A stretch of DNA of 64,000 nucleotides from Paraphysomonas bandaiensis (Eukaryota > Chrysophyceae), in the NCBI GenBank assembly GCA_965644295.1, contig CBFFRP010000395.1, positions 62,001 to 126,000 of the forward strand. Direction: 5' to 3'. A program made the position numbers and the translations under genes. Numbering within the stretch: the stretch's first letter is position 1; every line of letters starts with the position of its first letter. Under the pieces are notes generated by a model. The model was not told the origin of the DNA. It saw nothing but the letters and a program-made list of their open reading frames with translations, and did no database searches. Below are positions 1 through 10,979 of this stretch, piece after piece.

Positions 1-252
1 AGCCCACAGCATATCTTGAAGAGGTACTAGTTTCAGTTTCAATACTTTCTTGAACAAATAGGGTATATTTTTGGTAATATTTCTAGATGTATCATATTTC
101 CTGAATTTCATATCCTGAAAACTGAAAACAGACGATTTTTATATGCCACAGTATGAGAATTTTATCACTTAAGATGGAACACAAGTGTACATATACATAT
201 ATATAGACAGACGATGAGTCAAATTCAGAGGATTCAATTTAAATAATAGAAT

Positions 253-2620
253 ATGAGACCAGTGAAGATTGAGATTGCAACATATGATGATGATGATTGT
301 TATAAGACTGCTAATGTTGTAATTAAAGCTAAACCAAAAGATAAAAGAAGTCAATTAGTGAATAGAGATCGTGCACCATTGCAAGTGTTGTGTTATATAT
401 GTAAGTCAATTACTACAATATGGTATGAATGGTAGATATAACAATATACGTATATATATATATATGTTACTACAATATGAATGTATGGTAGATATATACA
501 TACATAGAGATAGATATACATATATATATACGTCACAGTGTACTTGAATTCATATGAATATATATACAAGTTCATTAACTATATATTTTATAGGTTGTGC
601 AGAATTTGGACCTTCATCTATTGGAATACATAAGAAAACATGTTTACAGAAACATGCATGGGCTCTAGAAGCTAATGTATTAAACGAAGAAGGGGTATCG
701 AAAAAAAGGGGAATACGAAACCTTAAAAAATGTTGTGTACCTGGTGATGGTCCATCTAGTGACTTTCCTATTCCAACAAGTTCGACACCTATAGAAAAAT
801 TCATTGAATATAACAATGAAGCCTTACGAATTTTCTTTGAACATTCTGAGAATTGTTTATTTTGTCGTACACCATATGGTACAAGTGTAGAAGCACAACG
901 ACAAAAAGAAGTTGCATTTATAAAAGCAAAGATAGAAGAAGAAGAACGAAGAAAGAAAGAAGAAGAAGATGCTTCAAGAATAAGAATGGAATTATCTATG
1001 AAACGAAGACAATTAGAAGCAAGTAGAAGAGCTGAAGAAGAAGCTAGACTTAAAGAGGAAGAAGAGGCGGAGGAGGCTAGAAAGAAAGCAGAGGAGGAGG
1101 AGGCTAGAATGAAAGCAGAGGAGGAGGCTAGAAAGAAAGCAGAGGAGGAGGAGGCTAGAAGGAAAGCAGAGGAGGAGGAGGCTAGAAAGAAAGCTGAGGA
1201 GGAGGAGGCTAGAAAGAAAGCAGAGGAGGAGGAGGCTAGAAGGAAAGCAGAGGAGGAGGAAGCTAGAAGGAAAGCAGAGGAGGAGGAGGAGGCTAGAAGG
1301 AAAGCAGAGGAGGAGGCTAGAAAGAAAGCAGAGGAGGAGGAAGCTAGAAGGAAAGCAGAGGAGGAGGAGGCTAGAAAGAAAGCAGAGGAGGAGGAGGCTA
1401 GAAAGAAAGCTGAGGAGGAGGAGGCTAGAAGTAAAGCAGAGGAGGAGGAGGCTAGAAAGAAAGCAGAGGAGGAGGAAGCTAGAAGGAAAGCAGAGGAGGA
1501 GGAGGCTAGAAAGAAAGCAGAGGAGGAGGAGGCTAGAAGGAAAGCAGAGGAGGAAGAGGCTAGAAAGAAAGCAGAGGAGGAGGAGGCTAGAAGGAAAGCA
1601 GAGGAGGAGGAGGCTAGAATGAAAGCAGAGGAGGAGGAAGCTAGAAGGAAAGCAGAGGAGGAGGCTAGAAAGAAAGCAGAGGAGGAGGAGGCTAGAAGGA
1701 AAGCAGAGGAGGAGGAGGCTAGAAAGAAAGCAGAGGAGGAGGAAGCTAGAAGGAAAGCAGAGGAGGAGGAGGCTAGAAAGAAAGCAGAAGAGGAGGAGGA
1801 GGCTAGAAGGAAAGCAGAGGAGGAGGCTAGAAAGAAAGCAGAGGAGGAGGAGGCTAGAAAGAAAGCAGAGGAGGAGGAGGCTAGAAGGAAAGCAGAGGAG
1901 GAGGCTAGAAAGAAAGCAGAGGAGGAGGAGGAGGCTAGAAAGAAAGCAGAGGAGGAGGAGGCTAGAAGGAAAGCAGAGGAGGAGGCTAGAAAGAAAGCAG
2001 AGGAGGAGGAGGCTAGAAAGAAAGCAGAGGAGGAGGAGGCTAGAAGGAAAGCAGAGGAGGAGGCTAGAAAGAAAGCAGAGGAGGAGGAGGCTAGAAGGAA
2101 AGCAGAGGAGGAGGAGGCTAGAAGGAAAGCAGAGGAGGAGGCTAGAAGGAAAGCAGAAGCCGAAGAGGCCAGACTCTTAGCTATGCTAGAGGAATTGCGT
2201 CGTAAGAAGGAGGAAGCTGAAATTCGAAGGCTGGAGGAAGAAAGAAGAAAGGCTGAAGAAGATGAGCGGTTGCGTAAAATTGCCGAGGAAGAGGAACGTT
2301 TGGCGGAGCTAGCTGCAATGGAGAGAAGGAGACTACGTGCAGAAATGGATGCTGCACGGAGATTAGCTCGAGAGCGAGAGGAACAAGCACAGAGAGAAGC
2401 GGAAGAAGAAGCTAGACGCAAGGCAGAGGCTGAGGCCGCTGCTGCAGCATTACGCGCATCGATTGAAGCTGAAGAAGCTAGGCGTAGGCACTATGCAGAG
2501 CTAGAGCGTCGAGCTGAGTGCCGAAAGCAAGGGAAGTGGGAGCCGGGCTGGAATATTTTAGAGCTTCAAAATTATTTGCAAATGAAAAAAGAAGGTCGAA
2601 TTCCAGAGTTCCGTGAATAG
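253..2620 (+). CDS. C2HC zinc-finger protein with very long charged alpha-helix
   Basis: Two exons (253-400, 594-2620), 724 aa. The intron has a GTAAGT donor and TATAG acceptor, and it splits a zinc-finger Cys codon. Joining the exons gives CYICCAEFGPSSIGIHKKTC, a C-x2-C-x11-H-x3-C finger of the zf-C2HC_2 (ZNF474-like) type. A second CxxC (CLFC) lies about 70 residues later without an obvious partner. From about residue 170 to 540 the protein is almost purely E, A, R and K in 10-11 residue units such as EEEEARRKA. This predicts a single stable alpha-helix or coiled coil. A less regular helix follows, then a distinct tail with W and Y (residues KWEPGWNILE onward). Related C2HC proteins are often ciliary or testis-expressed, but the role here is unknown. 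The opposite strand is open for 623 codons only because of the repeat. Confidence 0.85.
1075..2155 (+). repeat. Coding minisatellite, 30-33 bp units
   Basis: Roughly 35 imperfect tandem units of the form GCTAGAARGAAAGCAGAGGAGGAG encode the E/A/R/K helix. Units differ by whole codons: the GAG run is 2, 3, 4 or 5 codons, and AAG alternates with AGG. Length changes are therefore in multiples of three and the frame is preserved. Array length is probably polymorphic. Confidence 0.9.
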
Positions 2621-4067
2621 AGCATGTAATATGTTACATTTGTATACATGTATGTATATAATAGTGCTTGTGTTGTGTTATTTTTGTTACTGGATATTAT
2701 TCGAAGTGAATGCACTATTATGACTGCGATAGGGTTGCCATAATCTAATGTCAGCACTATTGAGACAACTTTATCCGCAGAAATTTCTACGAGATTAAAG
2801 TACACACAATGATGAAATGAAGATTTAATGTCATATGCTGTATACATTTTATAGTGTTGCGAGTGTATTGCCTCAGTCTACATTCTACATAGATATGTAC
2901 GTAGTTTCTCTCCGACGTTTATCCAGTATCCAGTTTGACTTGGCTGAATAATGTATCTCATCCGTAACCCTCGTGCAAACAATTTATATGTAATATTTTC
3001 TGTGTACGTTCTTCTCCTAGGCTGCGGCCAGAGCACAATCGCCTGGTATATTGTAGTTAGGAATAAGCGTGTTTCTGTGAGCTTCAATAGAGGTGCTCAT
3101 TCAGGGCGGCCACCACTGTGGTAGCATTCTAATAAGCTTTAACAAAACCAGTTACCGTAGGAGGTGGTGTCATTTTTAAGCCTACTAAGCTAAAAATAGC
3201 AGTTGAGCCGTACTTAAATTTAATAGAATACATTACCGCCGTATGAGTTGTAGCGTTAGCAATTAACAACAAAACTGGCATCACCTAGTAGAGCCGTTCA
3301 AGTGAAGAGAAAATAATAGATGTTACGCTCGTATCAAAATAGTTCACATTTACTGTCGTATATAAAGATGGATCTTTATATAATGGTAAGAAAATTCTAC
3401 TTATTGTTGCTTCTATGCCTAAATGACTATCCATCATCTTACCATAATCTGTATGAGTTATCTTATATCTTATATATGACACAACTCAGATAAACACAAT
3501 CTGATATTATCATTTAATACCCTCTTTGAAATATATTTATTAATGATATGTGTTGGTGCATGCGTGGATGCATATCTACAACTGATCCAGAGCAGTGTAT
3601 TGCTAATGGTTATATATGTATCTGATTGTATGAGATAGGCTGCATTTAATTGACAGGATATTCACCCGCTGCTTCTCTCCTCACGAAACTCAGTAAGTAA
3701 CTTATGGCTTTGAAATGATATAATAATTAAAATAATGCGATTAGATTGAAACGCGAGAACTCCAACTATGCTTTTACCTTCTGATATGCACAAGCGACTT
3801 GGACTATACTCGTCATACTATGGAACTGTAACGTCTTAACATAAGGGATTTCAATTACAGTGCAGCCATTCGTATATATTCCTCCAACAGAAGTGTTCTA
3901 TGTGACATCAATATGAAAAACTAGTTAAAATTTGCTGTAAATGTGATACACTTTTATGAATATTAATTTTTGGTTATTGTATAATACAGTGACTAAAATA
4001 TTTGTAAAAGCAGAGTATTTATATGTATATATACATGTATATTATCGCCTTTAACCTGTAGCGGTTT
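2621..4067. other. AT-rich intergenic region, no gene recognised
   Basis: This stretch separates the zinc-finger gene from the foldback element upstream of MAT1. The open frames are short, lack family resemblance and have no convincing splice-linked partners. I see no RNA gene. Confidence 0.5.
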
Positions 4068-4201
4068 CCCTTATTAAGTATAGCGTCCACTACAGTATCG
4101 ATACTATACCGTTGCTGCAAGAGATTATGGTATTGGGAGTACTTGTTGTAGAGCAACGGTATAGTATCGATATTGTAACCCGGAGTTGCACTTAATAAGG
4201 G
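4068..4201. mobile_element. Foldback / MITE-like hairpin element
   Basis: The outer arms CCCTTATTAAGT (4068-4079) and ACTTAATAAGGG (4190-4201) are perfect reverse complements. A nested pair, TATCGATACTATACCGTTGCT (4096-4116) and its 21-nt reverse complement (4152-4172), is also perfect and can be extended about 5 nt outward with one G-T pair. The whole folds into a long hairpin with a ~35 nt loop. I do not see a clear target-site duplication, so a regulatory hairpin is possible instead of a non-autonomous transposon. Confidence 0.6.
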
Positions 4202-4271
4202 TCAAACAGCAAAGGGTGAAGGCGTTAATATGGTAATGGGTGCCATGGAATGCCTATATATAGCCTGCTGC

Positions 4272-4410
4272 TGTATGTATGTATGTATGTATGTATGTAT
4301 GTATGTATGTATGTATGTATGTATGTATGTATGTATGTATGTATGTATGTATGTATGTATGTATGTATGTATGTATGTATGTATGTATGTATGTATGTAT
4401 GTACGTATGT
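4272..4410 (+). repeat. (TATG)n tetranucleotide array 1
   Basis: About 34 uninterrupted TATG units end in a TACG variant. The array sits about 215 bp upstream of the MAT1 start, with TATG on the MAT1 sense strand. All frames are open, which creates MYVC-repeat pseudo-ORFs. Confidence 0.97.
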
Positions 4411-4624
4411 ACAGTATGACGGTACATCTATTCTTCATACACTCCTGCTGTCATATATACTGCTGCTATATACATATATATATACTGTACATATATAGTC
4501 AATCAGACTCAATCTAATCACACTGTACCCAGCCACCACATCACACTCTCTACACTCTTCCATGTATATATCATTTCAATGCTTCTATAATTACTAGTCA
4601 TCATATACATATATCTTATTCATA

Positions 4625-5867
4625 ATGTTACAATCTAATGATACCTTTAGCGATGTATGTGCTATGTGTAATATCGCACAGGTTACTCTCCATATACATA
4701 CATATATATACATACTAATCATATTATTATTTTATAGTCTGCAGCTGGAAATTTAACTCAAACTGTTTTATTAGTTAGTTCATTATGTGGTCATAAATTG
4801 TAAGTATCTGTATATATATGATAATGTATGATGTATTATAGTAATGAGTTTCATTTTTTGTAGTTGTCGCAAATGTACAGAAAGAACATTTGCAATGAAA
4901 CGACAATTTGCATGTCCACTATGTGGAGTTAATGTAAAAAGAAATACTTTATCTGAAAAATCACTTGATGAATTAGAAGTATCAAAAGATTTTCAGATCA
5001 GAAAACGTGTAAAATCAATGTAAGTGATATGGGCGCAACTGATTACTATAACTTATGTGTACAGATTTAACAAAAAGGAAAGTGATTTTTCTACTTTAAA
5101 AGAATATTGCGATTATCAAGAGATGGCAGAAGATATTGGTGAGTGATATGGTCGACAATCGTCGTATCTGATCAACCGTGTTTTAGTATATAATTTACTT
5201 CATGGTATTGATATCGAGATGACGGAATCACAAATTGAGTTCTACCAAAGTCAAAACTTGAGTCAGATCAGGGAAAACCAAGCTCGAGAAGCAGAAGAAG
5301 ATCGTAAAGTTTCTGAACGAATACGACAAGAAGCGAAGGAAACAGATACGAATTTACAAAGGCTACAGGAATTAGATGCGCTAAAGCGTCAACAGGAGCA
5401 AGAGCTTGAGCGCCAGAGGATGCAAATTATGATGGGGGTGAACTAAACTGCTATGCGTCTGCAATCGTCTGATGTATTTACTGTGTAGGAAAGGGACCAC
5501 CTGTCTGCAGAGGTTGCCAGCTTGGATGAAGCAGGTAAATCAATGTCGCGGTTCATGACCTTGGCATCGGGTCCAGAAGATGGCGGTGCACAGTTTAATT
5601 CCCACAATGCTTCAAATCTTCTTGAGCAGCTGCGCCGAATGCATCCACTTCCCAAGGTTGTTCCCCAGGTATACGGTCCTGTTCTTGTTGCTTTATGTAC
5701 TCTAATCTTCAATGTAGGAGCGTATTGTTATAACAGCTGGAGACCAACCTCGAAGAAGTGCTGCTGGTGGATTCTCGATTTTAATACATCAACAGAAGAA
5801 CTGGAAAGAAGCCATGTCATCGTTGGGATGCGTTGCTTCGTTGTGTGGAAATATAACGGACGTATAG
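4625..5867 (+). CDS. MNAT1: CDK-activating kinase assembly factor MAT1
   Basis: Seven exons (4625-4681, 4738-4799, 4864-5019, 5065-5138, 5187-5437, 5489-5668, 5718-5867), 309 aa, the same length as typical animal MAT1. The N-terminal RING finger reads CAMC, then CGHKFCRKC, then CPLC. It is followed by the conserved NKKESDFSTLKEYCDY segment and a charged coiled coil rich in QEQELERQR. The last exon encodes AGGFSILIHQQKNWKEAMSS, which matches the MAT1 C-terminus, so the final two introns are real even though an open frame runs past them. MAT1 tethers CDK7 and cyclin H and links the kinase to TFIIH. The first intron has an unusual GTTACT donor, so the exon 1 boundary is the least certain. Confidence 0.93.
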
Positions 5868-6418
5868 TACGTGGATGAGCATATAGTGTATATATATGTA
5901 GCCGGTTAAGTTTTGCGTAGAAGTATGTGTCGTATTTGCTTCAAACTTTGTCAGTGAGAGCAAATTCGCCATACGCATATGAAGGACATACAATGACCAT
6001 ATCGGGGGAATGACTAGTGTGTTGTGAAAAATATGTAATACACAGCTACAAGATGTCATCGTGTGACTAGGCCATTGCAGCCTGCTGCCAAACACAATAT
6101 TTATCTCTGAAAATATTGGCATTTCAATTATTGATGTTTGATGGCATGCTCTTAATTGTACAGTTCAATGTAATGCCCAATTCTGACAGAATGAACAGCT
6201 GAATATTCTCAGCAGATTATACGGCTAATGAAAAATGAAAACATTAATTCATTTATTGTTTTCTATTACACCACTACCACAGCACAAGACATTTCAATAT
6301 TATTCACTATGATGAGCTGTCAGATATATAAACCAGCCAGTCAATACCAATGCCTCTAATTGCATTTAGATGCAACAATTTAACCGATACAATATATGTC
6401 CTCTACTTCCCTAACACC
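5868..6418. other. Convergent 3' intergenic region
   Basis: Lies between the 3' ends of MAT1 (plus) and the cysteine-rich membrane protein (minus). I see nothing gene-like in it. Confidence 0.5.
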
Positions 6419-7492
6419 CTAGTTGGCTTCATCAATTTCCATGACAACATTATGTCGTTGTTTAATTAGGGTAGTAGCCTTTCCTTGGAAATACATCAGT
6501 ACAGCGAGACCAATAATGATAATCCCGCCTCCTCCGTAGATGTACTTCGCATGAAATTCCTTCTCGTCAACTGCCTTGGAAGCCACGAAAGGCGTGGGCT
6601 TAAAAGTGATAGTAGGAATACTGGTCGGGGCATGTGTGGGTGAATTGGTAGGGTAGTAAGTAAGTGTAGGTTCGGGAGTTGGTCTAGGAGTAGGCTGTGA
6701 AGTTGGTTTCTTCGTCGTCGGCTTCTTCGATGGAGCAGCAGTGGGTGCGCACTCATATGACTGGCACGTACACCAGGTGTTGGCATTTTTCACTACATAC
6801 TCCCCATCTAAGAAGCAGCAGGTCTGAGATGCGTGGCGGTACGGAATCCCATCGCAGCAGCCGTAGGTCGCCCACGTCAACAGCAGGTTGTAACAAGGAT
6901 AGTGCGTGACATATTTGTATTCGTAGGTATTGAAGCAGCCCACTTTGTCTGTCATTTCCACGCATGGTGTGGGGCTTGGTCCATTGGCAATAGTGTCAAA
7001 AGGACTAGAAGTCGGCCAAGTTGCCAGACCGCGCCTTAGGTTGTGCCCTTCTTCATCATTATCGATCTCCTCGATATCCATATTTTCTTCTGATGCATCT
7101 TGAATTCCAAGGGCCTGCTTATACTCACTGAGAGCCCTATTCGGGTTGACACTGCAATCATAACACTCAGGATATTTCTCTTCTTCAGATCTTAACCAAC
7201 GAACACATTGTCCCGCACCAAGTGGATATAATTTATTTGCACAACAAAATTCAAGATCTTTTGAATAAGGTTGACCTTGATTACAACACCCTTGAGTGGC
7301 CTTATCATATATAGGTGCTACATTCCCAGCTTGAATAGATCCACATACAAATTGAGTTTCAAGATCATATGATGTACTATGAATACATCCTGTAGTTTCT
7401 GTCATTACACATGTATTTTCAGCAGCATAAATAATATGAAACATAAGAGATAATAGAGATATAGATACTAACATCTTATGCTGTGAATTCAA
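6419..7492 (-). CDS. Secreted/type I membrane protein with duplicated Cys module and PT-rich stalk
   Basis: Single exon, 357 aa. The N-terminus is a signal peptide (MLVSISLLSLMFHIIYAAE; an internal Met at residue 7 is an alternative start). Two related cysteine modules follow. One is around residues 28-85 (C...TGC...C...GCCNQGQPYSKDLEFCC), the other around 178-235 (C...VGC...C...YGCCDGIPYRHASQTCC), which suggests an internal duplication. A proline-threonine stalk (PTSQPTPRPTPEPT) leads to one transmembrane helix near residues 317-335 (GGGIIIIGLAVLMYF) and a short cytosolic tail. PTxxPT stalks are common in stramenopile surface proteins. The function is unknown; a cell-surface adhesion or wall protein is an inference. 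Confidence 0.85.
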   Translation of the reverse strand: MNSQHKMLVSISLLSLMFHIIYAAENTCVMTETTGCIHSTSYDLETQFVCGSIQAGNVAPIYDKATQGCCNQGQPYSKDLEFCCANKLYPLGAGQCVRWLRSEEEKYPECYDCSVNPNRALSEYKQALGIQDASEENMDIEEIDNDEEGHNLRRGLATWPTSSPFDTIANGPSPTPCVEMTDKVGCFNTYEYKYVTHYPCYNLLLTWATYGCCDGIPYRHASQTCCFLDGEYVVKNANTWCTCQSYECAPTAAPSKKPTTKKPTSQPTPRPTPEPTLTYYPTNSPTHAPTSIPTITFKPTPFVASKAVDEKEFHAKYIYGGGGIIIIGLAVLMYFQGKATTLIKQRHNVVMEIDEAN

Positions 7493-7783
7493 CTGATATA
7501 TTCAATTATCTATAAATATTATATATGGATTGAATATACACAGTCAAGAGAATGATGTTGGATACTCTTGAATGATGTTGGATATAATGGGGTTATATTA
7601 TATAGCGTGTATAGTTTAAGTGAGTGGGGTATTGTAACAACCGAATGGTCCCGGTATACATACATATATACAATATAGCAGTGCACTGTATACAGAAAAT
7701 TTGATTTTCATGATAAGGATGGTATTACAGTATACCGGTATACAGTACGTATACGCAATATATAACTGTACCTGTATGAAATT
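7493..7783. other. Upstream region of the membrane protein
   Basis: AT-rich, with a short direct repeat of GATGTTGGATA and a perfect palindrome GTATACCGGTATAC near 7729-7742. No coding signal is seen. Confidence 0.4.
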
Positions 7784-8326
7784 ATATCCAGTCGCCGTCA
7801 AAAGTCCGAACAACCGTTTTTTGATCAAAAGTCCAAAAATGTCGTTCGAAACTCTCATATTTCTCTCACTTCAGTGACATTGAAATCCAATTAACACAAC
7901 ACTTTAACTGACCTGACACTGGAGACTTATCATTCTATGGCAATCATGGACCACTGGACACGAATATGCAACCAGATTTTCATTTCATACACTGCTTCTC
8001 TCAATATCACAAGGTTTCTTATATCGTTCCAATTCATCGAGTACCCCTCACATCCGGCACCATTTCTCAAAATCCCTACATTGAATTTTCAACATGACGA
8101 TCTTGAAAGGTTTGTATACAGATGGACTCTCACATATATGAGTGCTGTGCAATTCCTACGACTTGTTTTTGAATAATGTCTGATTTGTGTTCTTTCAGTG
8201 ACTCGTCTATGCGACTACAAGAATCTTCGCAAAAAGAACCGACAAGACGCCATAGACAAGCTCCGGGCAGCTAAATTTGCAAAAGCACAGTCGAAAGACA
8301 GCTATGGATCTGATGTTGACCTCAAT
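7784..8326 (+). repeat. Left inverted arm
   Basis: Reverse complement of 10420-10979 with almost no differences, including identical 79-codon open frames. The right arm is 17 nt longer because CAAAAGTCCGAACAA-type sequence is present twice there and once here. Confidence 0.92.
8094..8326 (+). pseudogene. Truncated inverted copy of the element gene's 5' end
   Basis: Begins with the same ATGACGATCTTGAAAG exon and the same intron as the gene starting at 10652. The coding sequence stops abruptly in exon 2 at ...SDVDLN, where the arm ends. Beyond 8326 the sequence is unrelated, so no complete product is possible. Confidence 0.8.
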
Positions 8327-9047
8327 AATGACTTTAGTTGGTCAAGGTTGCGCAGTTAAGCAGTGTGAACCAGTACTGCTGAGAGCAAAATATTTCTCGA
8401 AGAGTGCTCCTCAGGTAGCTGTTTTTGTCTATCTATGCGTTTATACATATTTATGAGGAACAATCTATCTTATAGGACGTAGACAAATGGTAATTGTAGC
8501 TATTCGGGTCTAGAATTGGAAGAATGAAGCGCGTGTGTTCGTTCCGGCTGGCCAGGCGTATGAGGAAGCTGTTACTGTGATCTTGTCCACTTCTGTGCCC
8601 TACGGGGATTACATAGAGACACGAAGGAGTGTAAAGAGTGTCAACATTCAAGGGAGCAAGTTTTTTAAGCAGTTCATGATAACCTCTTGGATAATATCAC
8701 TCTACCTAAAGACCAAATTAGACAATGCAAACAAGAACTAGATAGTACTATCTACATATTCGTTGCTGAATTCTTATTAACAACTGGAGTGGTAATCCGA
8801 TTAATTCGTAAGTTTTATTTCTTCATGCTCCACTCTCTTGAATTTGTAGACATAGCTAGCTAGGTTGTGGTATCATGATAGGTGATAACAGACAGTGGCT
8901 ACATAAAATCGTTTGATTGTACTACCAGCTATGCGACACATATCATGCAGCAGCACAAAATTAACTTTATTATAGTAATATACAATAACGATTGCTAATA
9001 TATTTAGTGACGATAGCTATTAGTGTACCACTACAAGAAGAAAATAA
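8327..9047. other. Element interior, no recognised gene
   Basis: Lies between the left arm and the 3' end of the element gene. A 68-codon frame at 8535-8741 has no recognisable motif. It may be the remains of element sequence. Confidence 0.35.
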
Positions 9048-10652
9048 TCATACAAGAGAAAAGAAATTCTCTATACTCGAGTAATTCACATCGAGTTTCT
9101 TCAATGTTCTCTCTTTTCGGTCTCTGTTTTTAACAACTACAGGGAGAATGTGTTCATCAATAATAAACATTCCGAAAGTTGCCTCTGCACTGAGTGGTTT
9201 CTTTTGTGTAGCATGTGCCTCTTCCAGCTTATCACATTCACGGTCGTCATGCTGCTCCCGAAGGGCTCGCATTTGATCCCGTGTGTCCAAGTCAGGACCG
9301 GAGCAATAATCATCCCCATTTCCGCTTGGGTTTAGTCCTTTATCATCGTTACTTTTACATTTTGAACCTTTATCATCTTGAGCAATTTCTTCCTTCTCAT
9401 CACTACCCTCAACTTCCTTCAAACCCGGCATAGCTTCATCACTCTCCTCCATATCAACGTCCTCCCAGACTGTTTCAGCGTCATCTGTAGTTTTGCTCTC
9501 AGTGCACTGTTTGATCCTGTGTGCAGGACGAAAAATAATGCTCTGTACCCATCCATTCATGTTGAACTTGAAACACTTCAACTCCTTGCATTTTCGTTCC
9601 CGGATGACAACAATATGGCTGAGTAGAGCAGGCTCTGCACTCATAGTAGCCGTGCACTCAACGGATCGTATCTTCTTCTTCTTGTTGGTAATGGCGACAG
9701 AAAGGCGGTTAAGTTTCATCAGTTTTTTCATATTCTATGTCAAAATTTTGTAAATAAAGTAACCACGAATCGCCAACTATACATACCTGTGGACAACGTG
9801 CCCGCCTCTGCTTACTATATCCTAGCATGATGTTGTGAGTATCCGAATTGGTCTTGTTCCACGGATGAAATCGGTTGCCTTGAGGATTTTCTGGTGATAC
9901 CCCTAAGATGGCACCTACTATGGCTACGCTGGATAAGGGATTGAATGCATCATTGATGGCCTCCTGCCTTCGCGCATTGACTGTGGACGGAGCATCCACA
10001 CTTTCAGGTGACACCTTTTTCAAATACCTGCCTATGGTGGAATTTGAGGGTGCCTTACGATTCTTAAGGAAGTTCCCCCCTTGCTTGTTGACAGTCCCTG
10101 CACTGGTCAGTGCTTTAACAAAATCCCCATCGGATGCAGAAGTGAATGAGTTCCCAGTTGCAGTGGCCTCATGGCTCATGTCGGACAACATTGCCACACC
10201 GTCTTCGTCCGTCCAGGTCGGGCGCCCAAGATAGCTACGATTGGGATCTAGCCCTCTTTCTCGTTTATCTTTGGCCCTACAAAGCAGATATTCCATCAGA
10301 AATACGTATGTTATGACAATAAAGAGTTACCTGAAGAACACTCCACGAGTGATGTTGTGATTGCGACAAAACTCACTAACATTACTAGGTTTATCCTTTT
10401 CATATTCATCGAGAATAGCATTGAGGTCAACATCAGATCCATAGCTGTCTTTCGACTGTGCTTTTGCAAATTTAGCTGCCCGGAGCTTGTCTATGGCGTC
10501 TTGTCGGTTCTTTTTGCGAAGATTCTTGTAGTCGCATAGACGAGTCACTGAAAGAACACAAATCAGACATTATTCAAAAACAAGTCGTAGGAATTGCACA
10601 GCACTCATATATGTGAGAGTCCATCTGTATACAAACCTTTCAAGATCGTCAT
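9048..10652 (-). CDS. Element-encoded protein, possible transposase (HTH plus acidic region)
   Basis: Four exons (10652-10637, 10547-10331, 10276-9787, 9734-9048), 469 aa. All junctions are GT-AG and phase-compatible. The N-terminus is basic (LRKKNRQDAIDKLRAAK). It is followed by an apparent helix-turn-helix (VSEFCRNHNITRGVFFRAK), then a segment with RPTWTDEDGVAMLS and NSTIGRYLKKV that resembles the DNA-binding halves of eukaryotic transposases. The C-terminal third has a Cys-containing segment, a long acidic stretch (ETVWEDVDMEESDE) and a basic end. I cannot identify a DDE triad, so calling it a transposase rests mainly on the flanking inverted arms. Exon 1 and half of exon 2 lie inside the right arm. 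Confidence 0.6.
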
Positions 10653-10979
10653 GTTGAAAATTCAATGTAGGGATTTTGAGAAATGGTGCCGGATGTGAGG
10701 GGTACTCGATGAATTGGAACGATATAAGAAACCTTGTGATATTGAGAGAAGCAGTGTATGAAATGAAAATCTGGTTGCATATTCGTGTCCAGTGGTCCAT
10801 GATTGCCATAGAATGATAAGTCTCCAGTGTCAGGTCAGTTAAAGTGTTGTGTTAATTGGATTTCAATGTCACTGAAGTGAGAGAAATATGAGAGTTTCGA
10901 ACGACATTTTTGGACTTTTGATCAAAAAACGGTTGTTCGGACTTTTGACTTGTTCGGACTTTTGACGGCGACTGGATAT
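10420..10979 (-). repeat. Right inverted arm
   Basis: Inverted match to 7784-8326. It contains a short tandem duplication near 10935-10967 (TTGTTCGGACTTTTGAC twice) that is absent from the left arm. Confidence 0.92.

Larger units (their letters stand above)
7784..10979 (-). mobile_element. Candidate DNA transposon with ~540 bp inverted arms
   Basis: Near-identical arms at 7784-8326 and, inverted, 10420-10979 enclose about 2.1 kb. The right arm holds the promoter side and first exons of a gene running leftward. The left arm carries an inverted copy of that same 5' segment only. The outer boundary of both arms is the same sequence (ATATCCAGTCGCCGTCAAAA). The right arm ends exactly where a TATG array starts. 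A terminal-inverted-repeat transposon explains this well; an inverted segmental duplication of a host gene's 5' end is the alternative. No clear target-site duplication is visible. Confidence 0.55.

Noticed and set aside
550-2421. 623-codon minus-strand frame rich in ASSSSAF
   Set aside because: It is the antisense shadow of the GAG/GCT/AGA repeat coding for the charged helix; it has no motifs and the sense frame has a zinc finger and proper exon junction.
5522-5878. 118-codon frame at the 3' end of MAT1 read without splicing
   Set aside because: Removing the intron at 5669-5717 yields the conserved MAT1 C-terminus in a different frame ending at 5867.
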